Shown one piece after another: positions 1 through 8,730 of a DNA stretch of 16,222 nucleotides. The translations under genes were made by a program, and so were the position numbers. Under the pieces are notes generated by a model. It searched no databases. It was not told the origin of the DNA and was given only the letters and a program-made list of their open reading frames with translations. Source of the stretch: Hamiltosporidium magnivora. Its lineage: Eukaryota; Microsporidia; Dubosqiidae. Position 1 is the stretch's first letter. Every line of letters starts with the position of its first letter. Where the stretch lies: contig PITI01000235.1 of assembly GCA_004325065.1 (NCBI GenBank), positions 1 through 16,222 on the forward strand, given 5' to 3'.

Positions 1-844
1 CCAGGATTACATGCTCTAAATGTAAATTTTCTACAATTTATCTGTTTTTTCAGATCTGGTTGCATAATTTGTTTCTTTTATATATAATTTCACGGATTTA
101 TAAATCTTCATTTCCTATACAAATTGCCAGTAAGCATCCGAAAAGTTGGTTTGATTTTTGACTAATGGAAATTTAAACAAAGATATTTACATCAATTTCA
201 CATATTTATTACCAAAAGAATGGGTTTTTATCTAGATATGTTTCCAGCCATCATTTATAGTATAAATTTAAGATAGATATATATAGTGTTTTATTTTCTA
301 GAATTAAGTGTGCAGAAATCTGGCAATTTAACAGTTCAATTATCTTCAAAGAAAATTGTTGAGGTGAATTTGTTTCCTTGTAAAGATCAATCTCAGAAAG
401 GCTCTATCTCTTCATATTAGAAATTATCACAAACTAATAACTTTGTTTCTATTTTTATAAATTTTTAGGTTTTAATATAATTTACGGATGTAATCGAACA
501 TTAAAAATTGTTTATCATACATGAAACCCATTTTAGAAGGTTCGAATTAAATATATATTTACAAATCCTAAAATTTTCTTTTAATACAACAAAAATCTTC
601 AATTTCACAGAACTCATGGTTTAAAATTTATGTTAACTCACTTTATCGATTAATTCTGAGTTAGAAGTATAACTTTTTTAATTATAAAAACATAACTGAT
701 AAGCTTTAATTATCACGTTTTGAAGATTTTTTATTGTGTAATCATGTTTTTTTTCTTATATTATAAAATTGCAAATGATATCGTAATCTAAATCGACATA
801 GATTTTTATTTTTACAATGAGTTATGAAGCTGGTATGTTTTCCC

Positions 845-1075
845 GAAAGGCAGCCAAGTTTGAAGTAAGTCTCTAGCAAGGAGATCGAATTTCTACTCAT
901 CGTTCGTTTATTATAATAAAATTGGATATTTCTAGAAATAAGAGAAATGTTTTTATATATTTAATCCATTCTGGTGTCCTCCTCTTTTTGTTAAAACCTA
1001 TATATTTTTTATAAATTACTAAACTTAAAATATAAAAAAAATTTCAAGATTTTGTGTATAAATAATACCACAAGT
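845..1075. repeat. Diverged tandem duplication, copy 1
   Basis: This unit recurs about 295 bases downstream at 1140-1362. The best-conserved block begins GGCAGC at 849 and matches the block beginning at 1144 at 35 of 39 positions. The next 27 bases match at about 20 positions. Similarity is recognisable again near the end, where both copies have a 'taaa/tataaataatacCACAAG'-like stretch. Within the core, TCTC and GAGA flank a 7-base loop and could form a small hairpin. No function is recognised. It could be an old segmental duplication, a relic of a mobile element, or a pair of small RNA genes. Confidence 0.7.
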
Positions 1076-1139
1076 ACATTCCAATTTAAAGGTTCATTTG
1101 TTTGCTTTATTATTTTCTATGGTTTTGTCGTAAGTCTCT

Positions 1140-1362
1140 GGAAGGCAGCTAAGTTTGAAGTACATCTCTAACAAGGAGATCGTCTTTTTGCTCACCGTTC
1201 CTTTGTTATTATGAAAATAATTGTTTTTATAAATAAAAGAATTGTCTTTATTGGTTTTATTCATCTTGGCACAACCTTTCTAAGTTTAAAATATAAAATA
1301 AAAATAAAAATAAAAATAAAAATAAAAATATTAATTTTTGTGATATAAATAATATCACAAGT
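1140..1362. repeat. Diverged tandem duplication, copy 2
   Basis: This is the second copy of the 845-1075 unit. The hairpin in its core is ATCTC-loop-GAGAT, against GTCTC-loop-GAGAT in copy 1, so the one changed stem base keeps pairing (A-U versus G-U). Just upstream of this core (1129-1147) lies a stretch resembling the inside of the copy 1 core, GTAAGTCTCT followed by an AAGG-like sequence, which suggests nested repetition or conversion. The copy has gained an AAAAAT expansion near its 3' part. No coding potential is evident. Confidence 0.7.
1300..1329. repeat. AAAAAT hexanucleotide microsatellite, 5 units
   Basis: Five perfect consecutive copies of AAAAAT, preceded by an imperfect AAAAT unit at 1295-1299. 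It lies inside the second copy of the tandem duplication, where copy 1 has a plain A run, so it expanded after the duplication. Confidence 0.9.
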
Positions 1363-1647
1363 TTAAAACAGGATAGTTGCACTTACCTCTATTTAAAAAC
1401 AGGTTTCTTAAGAAATATGAAACAGGGGTGCAAATAAAAAGTTTTTAGTAAAAATATGACATTTAATTCCATTTGCTATAGAAAAAGACGTATTTAAAGA
1501 CAGGATGATAGCTTAATGTTTCTAATTTTTTTTATGGAATCGTAATAAAATACTTTTTTAGAAATTTTATAACTAACGTAAAAAAATTTAATTAAGACTG
1601 TTTAATTCTGAGATTGGAACAAAAACATATATACTTATGTTTTAAAT

Positions 1648-4600
1648 TCAAATTTTACCATACACTTTATTTTCTAATGCAATCATAAAGTTTTTTATCA
1701 ATGTTTCCTCGTCGTCATAACATGGAAGAATCAACAAATTTACACATGTTTGAGATGAAGGAAATAACTCTTTACATGGTGTAGATTCAATGGAAAACCC
1801 CTTAAGTATAAATTTTTGTGATTGAAACCCACCTATTGGTAATTTTTCTAAAGCCGTTACAAAATATAAAATTTTCTTACGAATTTCTTCGTTAGAACTT
1901 TTGACGAATTTCCAAAACCAAACTATTACATGATGATCTTTGTGATAATCTCCAATGTAATTGGTATAAGACATCCATTCATCTATATTGATAGCTCTTT
2001 CTCCTTCAATAAATAACTTTAATTCGTCTAATGTAAACAAGAAGCTCAAATATTCATTCAATATAAATTTAAACCCCTTTTTCATCTCTTTTAAATATTT
2101 GTTCATGTTTTTAAAAAGTTTAAATTCGGTTATTAACTGCAAATATTCTTTTAGATTTGAGGTTGTAACAGATATATTACTACCATTTGGTTTTGACTCA
2201 TATTCATTATCTAAATTATCAATATTAACAGTAAAATATAGTCCAAATGAATCAATATCATCTGATAAATTACATTTATTAATATTTTGATAAAATTCAT
2301 AATCTAAATATTTCAAGTCTTCAAATGTAACTTTATCTTTCAATGAATATAAATAAAAGGAATCTATAAGTTCTAATCCCAAAACATAATTCATTGCAAC
2401 ACATTTTGCCATGATTATACCCAAAAAGTAGTATGCTTTTTTAATAAAATTTTCATTTTCATTGTTTAAATTCGAAATATCATAATAATCCAAAGTTCTA
2501 AATGCTTCAAAATATTTATTCTGATTAACTTCTTTTCCAAATAAAGTAAAAAAATCATATATAAGCCCTATACCCTGTCCTGATTCATACCTAAATGTTA
2601 TAAACCACATACTATACCTTATTTCCATTAAATTTGATTGTGACAATATATTTATTGTAGAATTAAAAATCTCAGATCGAGTCACTTTAAAATTAATACC
2701 TCTAAAGTAATATTCACTTCGATTAAATTTATTCCGTAAAATTAATTTTTTTGTTTCTATATCAGTATAATGAAAAATATTTTGTAATAAATTTTCAAAA
2801 AGCTTGAAATTATATAACTTACTCAACTCTCGATCTAAATCTTCTACTTCAATACAGTCATTATCTTCATTTATCGTTTCATAAAATGTTTGATACGTAA
2901 TATTAAAGATAAAAGCCATCAAGTATTTTAAAATTAGATGGTTTCTTGGCCTTTCGAATTTTTCTGGTTCAGAAACCTCCTTCCTAACATAAAAGTATAA
3001 TCTGCTACTTTTAAAAAGTACATCCATGTATAATTTAAAGATATATTCTATCGCCACAACACCATCCTTAAATAATTCTATAAAAATACCTGCTAGATAT
3101 TCCTGAGATAACTTAATAAAATAATCTATTATTTCTTCTAGAAAATCAACAGTTAGTTCGAATTTAAAGTCATGAAATTTTTCGAGAAACGTTTCAAACT
3201 CTTTGAAAACAAAGAAGTCCAAATTATTTTCCTTATCATTATCAAAAGGCAGAAAAATCTTACAAATCTTATCTTTCATCATTTCAACATAAAATAAGAT
3301 TGTTTTAAGCCCAAAGTAAAAACCTAAACTCAAATGTTTTTCGTTGATTTGATTCATATTCAAAAGAAGAAATTCAACAAAAGAATTTTCATTAGAAATA
3401 TTTCCAGAAAGAAAGATTGAAATTAAAGATCTCAAATGTGTTTTTCTATCAAATTTCAAAAAATATTCGTTGGTTTTATCTATCAAAACGAAAATAAACA
3501 CATTAAAACTCAATGAATCGGTCTTGAATCTGATAATAAATTGATAGTCGATCACAATTAATCGTAAAATTTCCAATCTGTAGGAAATAATTTGATCGTT
3601 TTGTACTTTCTCATATGTTTCTATATTTTTTATCAAAAAATAATTGAAGCTCTCTAGTAATTTATGATTTGAACAAACACCAATAATACTTTTAATATTA
3701 TTAAGTATATAGACTTCCTTTCCGCCTTTAAAGAAGATTAATAAACGTAAAAAAATATTCGACAATTTTTCTTCTGTTAAGAAATCTGAAAATTTGAATC
3801 TCTCTTCTTTTCCTATATTTAATAGCACATGTGTCTTAAAACCATCCTCACAAGATATATCTTGTAAATAAGTTGCCAAAAAGTTAAAATATATATTTTC
3901 TAAATCACTTGCATCATATTCATCTTTCACATTACTACTATTTTCCGGATAAATCTTTTTGACTAAAGAACCAAAGCAAGGGTTTGTACGTTGATATTCT
4001 GATAGTTTTTGTAAAAAACTAGTTTTATCAAACATTTTTCCGTGAAGATTTACACAAAACAATTTAGATAGCAACTTAAAAGAATCCAAATCTTCCAAAT
4101 CATTATTAAATTCTTTAATATGCAAGTTTTTATCGTTGAACGCAAAATCATGCAAAATTTTAGAATTACTATGCTTTTCTTTTAAATATCCGAAATCCAA
4201 CCTCAGATATTTTGTGTAGTCTATTTGTTTAAAAATATTTTTTTTTGATTTTAAAATCGGGACGGATCCGTTTTTTTGCATATGTATTTCTGTAAAATTA
4301 GACTTTTCAAGAAATCTGGGGATAAAAACAATATGCTCCATAGAGGATTTTATTCTGGAAATTTTCGTAACAAAGCAAGTATTATTTAAAATAAATTCTC
4401 TGGTATCAATTATTATTGTAATCAAACCAATTATTTTCAAAATACAACTTTGTGATAAGTCAAATTTTTCATAGGCTGTTACTAATATATCTAATAAACC
4501 TTTTTTTAAAAACCTTCCAAATATTTGGCTCCGTCTTTCTAAGAAATTTTTTTCGCAGTTAGAATCAATTAAATTTACCTTTTCCTCATTAGAATTCAAA

Positions 4601-4749
4601 GAGTATTTACAGCAACAAATTTCCGACAAGAAAACTTTATGAATAAACGAAATCATAGAAAAAAATTCAATATTATCATAATCACTAAGTTTAGTACAAA
4701 TGTCATCAATCAGCTTAAAAACTATTTCATTGGTGGCTCTATAAAACAT
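1648..4749 (-). CDS. TOM1: HECT-type E3 ubiquitin ligase, intact C-terminal part (TOM1/HUWE1-like)
   Basis: HECT ligases take ubiquitin from an E2 onto a cysteine and pass it to substrates. Counting 1033 residues from the first ATG of the open frame (4749), the HECT domain spans about 680-1033. In order it shows an ESGQG motif (722-726, usual form GEEG.D.GG), IDEW (922-925), VIVWFW (941-946), LPIGGF (970-975) and the catalytic loop SSQTCVN with the active cysteine at 1002 (bases 1744-1746). The usual His before TC is Gln. A Tyr sits four residues from the end, where HECT enzymes usually have Phe. Residues 1-670 are helical and contain no domain I can name. The frame is open back to 4953, so this ATG is not necessarily the native start. 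The upstream, frame-broken 3.8 kb appears to be the rest of the same gene. The domain is sound; whether a protein is made from it is unknown. Confidence 0.93.
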   Translation of the reverse strand: MFYRATNEIVFKLIDDICTKLSDYDNIEFFSMISFIHKVFLSEICCCKYSLNSNEEKVNLIDSNCEKNFLERRSQIFGRFLKKGLLDILVTAYEKFDLSQSCILKIIGLITIIIDTREFILNNTCFVTKISRIKSSMEHIVFIPRFLEKSNFTEIHMQKNGSVPILKSKKNIFKQIDYTKYLRLDFGYLKEKHSNSKILHDFAFNDKNLHIKEFNNDLEDLDSFKLLSKLFCVNLHGKMFDKTSFLQKLSEYQRTNPCFGSLVKKIYPENSSNVKDEYDASDLENIYFNFLATYLQDISCEDGFKTHVLLNIGKEERFKFSDFLTEEKLSNIFLRLLIFFKGGKEVYILNNIKSIIGVCSNHKLLESFNYFLIKNIETYEKVQNDQIISYRLEILRLIVIDYQFIIRFKTDSLSFNVFIFVLIDKTNEYFLKFDRKTHLRSLISIFLSGNISNENSFVEFLLLNMNQINEKHLSLGFYFGLKTILFYVEMMKDKICKIFLPFDNDKENNLDFFVFKEFETFLEKFHDFKFELTVDFLEEIIDYFIKLSQEYLAGIFIELFKDGVVAIEYIFKLYMDVLFKSSRLYFYVRKEVSEPEKFERPRNHLILKYLMAFIFNITYQTFYETINEDNDCIEVEDLDRELSKLYNFKLFENLLQNIFHYTDIETKKLILRNKFNRSEYYFRGINFKVTRSEIFNSTINILSQSNLMEIRYSMWFITFRYESGQGIGLIYDFFTLFGKEVNQNKYFEAFRTLDYYDISNLNNENENFIKKAYYFLGIIMAKCVAMNYVLGLELIDSFYLYSLKDKVTFEDLKYLDYEFYQNINKCNLSDDIDSFGLYFTVNIDNLDNEYESKPNGSNISVTTSNLKEYLQLITEFKLFKNMNKYLKEMKKGFKFILNEYLSFLFTLDELKLFIEGERAINIDEWMSYTNYIGDYHKDHHVIVWFWKFVKSSNEEIRKKILYFVTALEKLPIGGFQSQKFILKGFSIESTPCKELFPSSQTCVNLLILPCYDDEETLIKNFMIALENKVYGKI
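1666..1671 (-). promoter_or_regulatory. AATAAA polyadenylation-type signal inside the 3' end of the HECT frame
   Basis: AATAAA lies on the coding strand 15 bases before the stop codon. Microsporidian mRNAs often carry poly(A) signals very near or inside the coding end, so it may be used. In such AT-rich DNA the hexamer is also expected by chance. Confidence 0.35.
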
Positions 4750-4917
4750 TACAGTAAATAAGAATCCATATTTAAAATTAATATACCATTCTTGTTGCTT
4801 TCCAATGTAAAAATTATCATCCTCTGTTTCATACTTTGTATTTTTATAAAAAAGATCCAATAAAATTTTAAGATCAATAATGTTAACGAATAATGGAAAA
4901 TTATAAAAGATTCTGTT

Positions 4918-5640
4918 AAAAACTTCAAAGTGATTATTGTTTGTTGAAAAGACTTACTTGATTGAAGTATAATTAATAAATCAAAGACTATATCTTTTTT
5001 TAAATATATTTCTTCTTTCTTCAATAAACGATTCTCTGGTGATCTCAAATCATCTTTATAAACCAGTTTTAAATCAAAATAATTTAAAATCGACTCGGAT
5101 ACTTCTACATATTAGTTTTTAATGTAAAATATAGAACACAAGGTGTACACCTCATCTTCAAACAAACAATATAAATACAAATATGCGTATTCGATAAGAA
5201 TAGATTGTGATGAAAATATATTTCTTCTGTCTTTGGAAAGAAAGTGCAAAGCATTTTTAAAGCCGAAGTTTTTGTAAATTTCTTTTTTTGTGAATAAACC
5301 AGAGTATTCTGATAATCGAATCAAACAAATCAAATATGAAAAAATCTTTTCGTCATCAAAAGAATCATAAATCTCAATAAATGAGAATAATATTTCTTTG
5401 TTATAGGCAAATTTTTTATTCATATCAATATTTAAATTAATATTCGAAGCTATGATTCTATAAAAAGAAATTCTCTTATCTTCAGATGATTTAAAATCAA
5501 ATACACGTTCTAAAGGTTTGTAGCTATTTAGTTCATTTGAAACAAACAAGAATATAGACTCATGTTTAGACTGGGCATCTATAAAAAAATTTATATATTT
5601 CAGATCATAAAATACATCTCTTAGAAATTTAAATATTAAA
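4918..5640 (-). pseudogene. TOM1-like fragment H with an in-frame TAA
   Basis: One frame runs from about 5640 to about 4918, broken only by TAA at 5114-5112. The sequence on both sides is coding-like and shares the frame, so this is a nonsense substitution, not an indel. The frame then shifts into the long HECT-containing frame near the T5 run at 4918-4922. A GTAAGT at 4957-4952 offers an intron as an alternative for this junction only. Confidence 0.62.
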
Positions 5641-6150
5641 GTTTTTGTTCGATTTCAACACTATACTTCAAAGGATTTACAGAATTCAGATCTAATTGCG
5701 CTATCAAATCTAGTATTCTAGAGAAGATTTCAAGATTGTTTAATATTTTCATTAAATGAAAAAATTCAGATATCGTATTCTTAAAAAAGTTTATAAGACT
5801 CTCATATGCCCACGTATGTAGATTTTTTTCCAAAAAATTCAATATAAATTCAAATAATTTATAGCCGTCCGAAAAGTCTCCTAATGAATCTATTGAAATC
5901 ATAAAATATTCTAAAATTAGGAAAATTTTATCAAATACATATTTTATCTGTAGATTGTTTTGTGTACAATTTAGCAATTCTTTGTTACATAATCTTTCAA
6001 AAAGGTTGAAGTTTATTACAAATGTATTTTCTTGCAAATATAAAAAAGTATTTTTTAGATAAATTGAAAAGATAAAAAGCAAGTTTCTATCATCAGTAGA
6101 TTGCTGATACATTTTGTCCAAAAGATATAATAAACAAACAATTAACTTCG
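5636..6150 (-). pseudogene. TOM1-like fragment G
   Basis: An open stretch of about 170 codons ends at TAA 5638-5636. It includes a helical segment around KYVFDKIFLILEYFMISIDS. The frame changes at the coding-strand A5 run 5642-5646, where one added base joins it smoothly to fragment H. The first codons are TTG/ATG at 6119-6111, but these are probably internal. Confidence 0.58.
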
Positions 6151-6360
6151 TACAGTTTAAATTCGTTGAGAGTATTGGTGAGGTTAAATCTCAAAATACA
6201 ACCCATTAAAGATATATAACAAATTTCATAAAATCCAGTCAATATATCAGAATTGGAATAAAAAACTTTATGAAAATTTTGTTTAAATATATTTTTGCTT
6301 TCAAGGTTAAAAATTCGATCAAAAATGGCAGCTTGATCGAATTCGTTACATCTAAATATA
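6093..6360 (-). pseudogene. TOM1-like fragment F
   Basis: This piece continues fragment E after adding one base to the A6 run on the coding strand (6361-6366) and ends at TAA... TGA region 6095-6093. The exact start is uncertain because both frames are open for some distance. Its exit differs from the other junctions: reaching the frame of fragment G needs a net shift in the opposite direction, somewhere between about 6193 and 6100. Confidence 0.5.
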
Positions 6361-7070
6361 TTTTTTCGAATATTCTTATTGTTGTTAAATAAAATTCGTT
6401 TTTGATAACCATACAACTTATTTTATAAAAAATATCTATGTTTTCATTTATATATGAAAGAAAATTAACAACGAGGCATAATTTTTCGTACAGTTTTATA
6501 TAATTTGACTCAGAATATGACGTTTTGTTCAAAGAATGCTGATTAAGTGCATCCGTGACAAATAATAGCAGTCTTTTAAGAAATAATGCATTATCAGAGT
6601 TGTATGATACTTTACATATTATGTGTTTGGCCAAATCCCATATTAACAGCTTATTTTCGGAAAAATACAACTTTTCAGGAAATTTAATTAGATTTTCTAT
6701 AAGCGGGTGATTATCAATATATAAATGAACATTTGTTTTAGAAAGAGTATTGTTTAAAAAAATCAAGAGTTGTTTAATATGGAATTCTTGATAAAAAAAA
6801 TAATCAATTGCAATTGTATCTTTAGATTCAAGAAATTCATGGATTTTTTTTACAACATTATTTTTGTAGAAATGCCTCCTATGTGACTCAAATATTTCCA
6901 TATCAATTGATTAACAATGATTTTCCAAACAAATATATGGAATGGCATACTCTATACATCAAGACTTGAAATGTCTCGTCTCCACCGAGAAATTTTTTAT
7001 CGATTTAGTAAAAAAATCTTTTTCTATTTGCTTAGTATTGATAAGCAAAGAATTTTCGGTATTTAATAAG
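6239..7070 (-). pseudogene. TOM1-like fragment E with two in-frame stops
   Basis: This piece runs in one frame from about 7070 to the frame change near 6361-6366 and carries TGA at 6961-6959 and TAA at 6913-6911. Between the two stops is EYAIPYICLENHC, which resembles the DUF913 'IP..aIcLN..G' motif of TOM1/HUWE1 ligases. The match suggests this frame is correct and the stops are real substitutions. A less likely reading uses two compensating one-base shifts around the same interval. The ATG at 6899-6901 lies after both stops and is probably internal. Confidence 0.62.
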
Positions 7071-7165
7071 AAAAAGTTGGTAAGACGATCAAATATCCCG
7101 GAAAAAACGTTTCGTTTTGGATCAGTGAATGCACCTTAAAATATTTTTCGATGTTTTTTAAGCGG
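7063..7165 (-). pseudogene. TOM1-like fragment D (short)
   Basis: A 34-codon stretch in the third frame (bases 7165-7064) bridges fragments C and E and ends at TAA 7065-7063. It contains a coding-looking KNIEKYFKVHSLIQNETFF segment. It has no start of its own. A one-base addition at the T5 run 7071-7075 moves the reading into the frame of fragment E. Confidence 0.5.
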
Positions 7166-8211
7166 AAAATCGAAACTGAATTTTCTCTATAAAATATAGA
7201 GTTGTTATCTTATTATTTATTATTTTATATTGTGCTTCAGTTATTTTTGCGAAATATTTCATAAAAACATCAAGTAAAGTAGATATTAACAGATCAATTA
7301 AATTTTGTTCAAATGATGTTTCATTTTCAACTATAAAAATAAAAACCATGATTAGAGAATCAACCACTTTCAAGGCAGAATCAAGTTTGTTTGAATCAAA
7401 ATATATACCAATTATACTCGTAAGAAGTCTAAAATTGTTAAACAAGGTAATATCAAATATATCTAAAATTTCTAAACTCTGGTAAAATATAAAACAAGTT
7501 TTTTTGCGTTTGAGATGTACTTCTAATGACTCTATTATTGATTCTACAAAACATTTTAAATGACAGTTTTCTAGCGTAATTATAAAAGAAGTTAGATTTT
7601 CTGATTTATGGTGGATAAGAAACAACACCTGATAGATTTCGTTAATATTGAATGTTTTACTATTCCTTTTATCATGTATTTTTTTATGCATAACTTCAGC
7701 CGTATCTGAATACAAGAACGATTTAAATACATTTAGAATGCCGTAAACAAATTTCTGCTTTTGAACTAAGCCAGTATTGGATATAATGGAGTGATCGAGC
7801 GTCAAATCTCTCAAAAAGTGACAATCCTTCAAATCCTCTAGGAAAAATGTAAATTTATGGCTTAAAAAGGGAAACTTACTGAATATTTGACAAAGAGTTT
7901 CTATAAAAACCTCATTTGAATCATCATATGTGAAAAATAAAAGCCCGGCTTTTATTACGTTTATATTTTTTATAGGTGAAATTTTCATAAATATATTAAA
8001 CACAAGAATATCGTTTGAAAGCAATCTTTGAAAATAATATTCTTTGTAAAATTCGTATTTTATTATTTTAGAAATTTGTAAAGATAAGTTTGAAGTATCT
8101 TCTAGAATTTTGAAAATATTAGGTTTGCTTTGTTTTTTTGAAAATCCGTCTAAAATGGTTTTAACTTCATCAAGTATTCCAATATTTGTATCATCATTAT
8201 AGTTAATTTCG
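7158..8211 (-). pseudogene. TOM1-like fragment C
   Basis: This is the longest disrupted piece, about 350 codons. It is open from the T8 run at 8212-8219 to the TAA at 7160-7158 and is rich in amphipathic helices, as expected for an armadillo-like scaffold. Its true extent begins about 60 codons before the first ATG at 8022-8024. The frame change at its 3' end lies between about 7200 and 7158. The T4 run at 7166-7169 is the simplest site. Confidence 0.62.
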
Positions 8212-8391
8212 AAAAAAAATCCTTGTTATTTTCCCTGGGCTCTATATTATACTTTCTGTCGAGATACACCGAGAAATCTATCTTGTCAAAAATTTTGCAA
8301 GTTAGATTTTTTTCAAAACATTCCGGAATATTCAAATATTCGTTATAAAACAAAAGTGAACCGTATGATACATTTAAATCATCTGAGTAAC
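8150..8391 (-). pseudogene. TOM1-like fragment B
   Basis: This piece continues fragment A after a one-base shift at 8392-8395. Its coding sense runs to the coding-strand T8 run at 8212-8219, where the frame changes again. The codons from there to the TAG at 8152-8150 are out-of-frame read-through. Its composition (Phe, Asn, Lys, Tyr) matches the rest of the locus. No ATG starts it, which supports a piece of one gene over a separate small gene. Confidence 0.6.
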
Positions 8392-8730
8392 AAAATTACC
8401 AATACAAGAATCAAATGTATACGATTCGTGACTAAATGTATACTTTAACAATACAACTAAAATTTTAAAAATATAGAGAATGTTTTTCTTTACAAGACTA
8501 TCGAAAGCCTTGTGTTGTATCTTATTCCTAAAAAATTCAAATGAGTATTTTTTGAGCTCATCTTCAAACCAAATTAACAGTTTAGACCATCTACATAAGC
8601 TTACTTTGCTTATATTTAGGAACATCTCACTTTTTAATTGATTCAATATAGATTCCTTCGACAGATTTTTTGATAATATGTTCGAAATGAAATCTTTCAA
8701 TTGCTGATTATTCGTTTGAAAATTGTGCAT
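8374..8730 (-). pseudogene. TOM1-like fragment A (true N-terminus)
   Basis: This 118-codon piece starts at an ATG preceded in frame by a stop 14 codons upstream, so the start is well placed. Residues 44-61 (LCRWSKLLIWFEDELKK) and the following helices resemble the N-terminal armadillo-like start of TOM1/HUWE1 ligases. The last few codons before the TAA at 8376-8374 are out of frame. The frame should change near the T4 run at 8392-8395, after which the downstream frame continues the helical pattern. Confidence 0.7.

Larger units (their letters stand above)
1..1647. other. Gene-free AT-rich region downstream of the HECT locus
   Basis: I found no convincing coding frame on either strand. Short open stretches end quickly; the ATG at 817-819 gives only about 19 codons. 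The region contains the duplicated unit and the AAAAAT microsatellite listed separately. A 7-bp inverted repeat (TAACTCA at 634-640, TGAGTTA at 657-663) is also present but may be chance. No tRNA with a consistent T-arm and acceptor stem was seen. Confidence 0.6.
1648..8730 (-). pseudogene. TOM1: Whole TOM1/HUWE1/UPL1-like HECT ligase locus, N-terminal half disrupted
   Basis: All reading-frame pieces from the ATG at 8728-8730 to the stop at 1648-1650 lie on one strand, abut at frame changes, and total about 2,361 codons, a plausible size for a compact giant HECT ligase. The start fits the family: the first piece has the LCRWSKLLIWFEDELKK stretch and an H-ES-Y-x-S-like helix seen at TOM1/HUWE1 N-termini. 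The piece near 6920-6960 has an AIPYICLENHC stretch like the 'IP..aIcLN..G' motif of the DUF913 region. Frame changes map near 8392-8395, 8212-8219, 7166-7169, 7071-7075, 6361-6366, 6100-6190, 5642-5646 and 4918-4922. In-frame stops are at 6961-6959 (TGA), 6913-6911 (TAA) and 5114-5112 (TAA). Seven of the eight frame changes are healed by adding one base to an A or T run. The last 3.2 kb is undamaged. Assembly or base-calling error remains possible. Confidence 0.72.

Noticed and set aside
537..549. A GGTTCGAAT tRNA B-box-like sequence
   Set aside because: No T-stem, acceptor stem or A box is found at the right distances.
817..876. A short ATG frame running into the repeat core, containing GTAAGT
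   Set aside because: It is only about 19 codons long, the second copy does not preserve its start or upstream frame, and no acceptor gives a longer protein.
1988..2290. A 100-codon plus-strand frame
   Set aside because: It is antisense to the well-supported HECT domain, whose motifs fix the other strand as coding.
4749..4917. The part of the fragment H frame that continues past the frame change
   Set aside because: The overlapping HECT frame is open here for over 1,000 codons; this tail is only read-through after the shift.
5105..5137. A 33-base GT...AG stretch ending ACTAATATGTAG that would excise the TAA at 5114-5112
   Set aside because: Removing it joins T to AA and makes a new TAA at the junction, and its 5' end (GTTCTA) is a poor splice site.
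6942..7139. A 65-codon plus-strand frame
   Set aside because: It lies opposite fragments D and E of the ligase gene, has biased composition and no family likeness; it is an antisense shadow.
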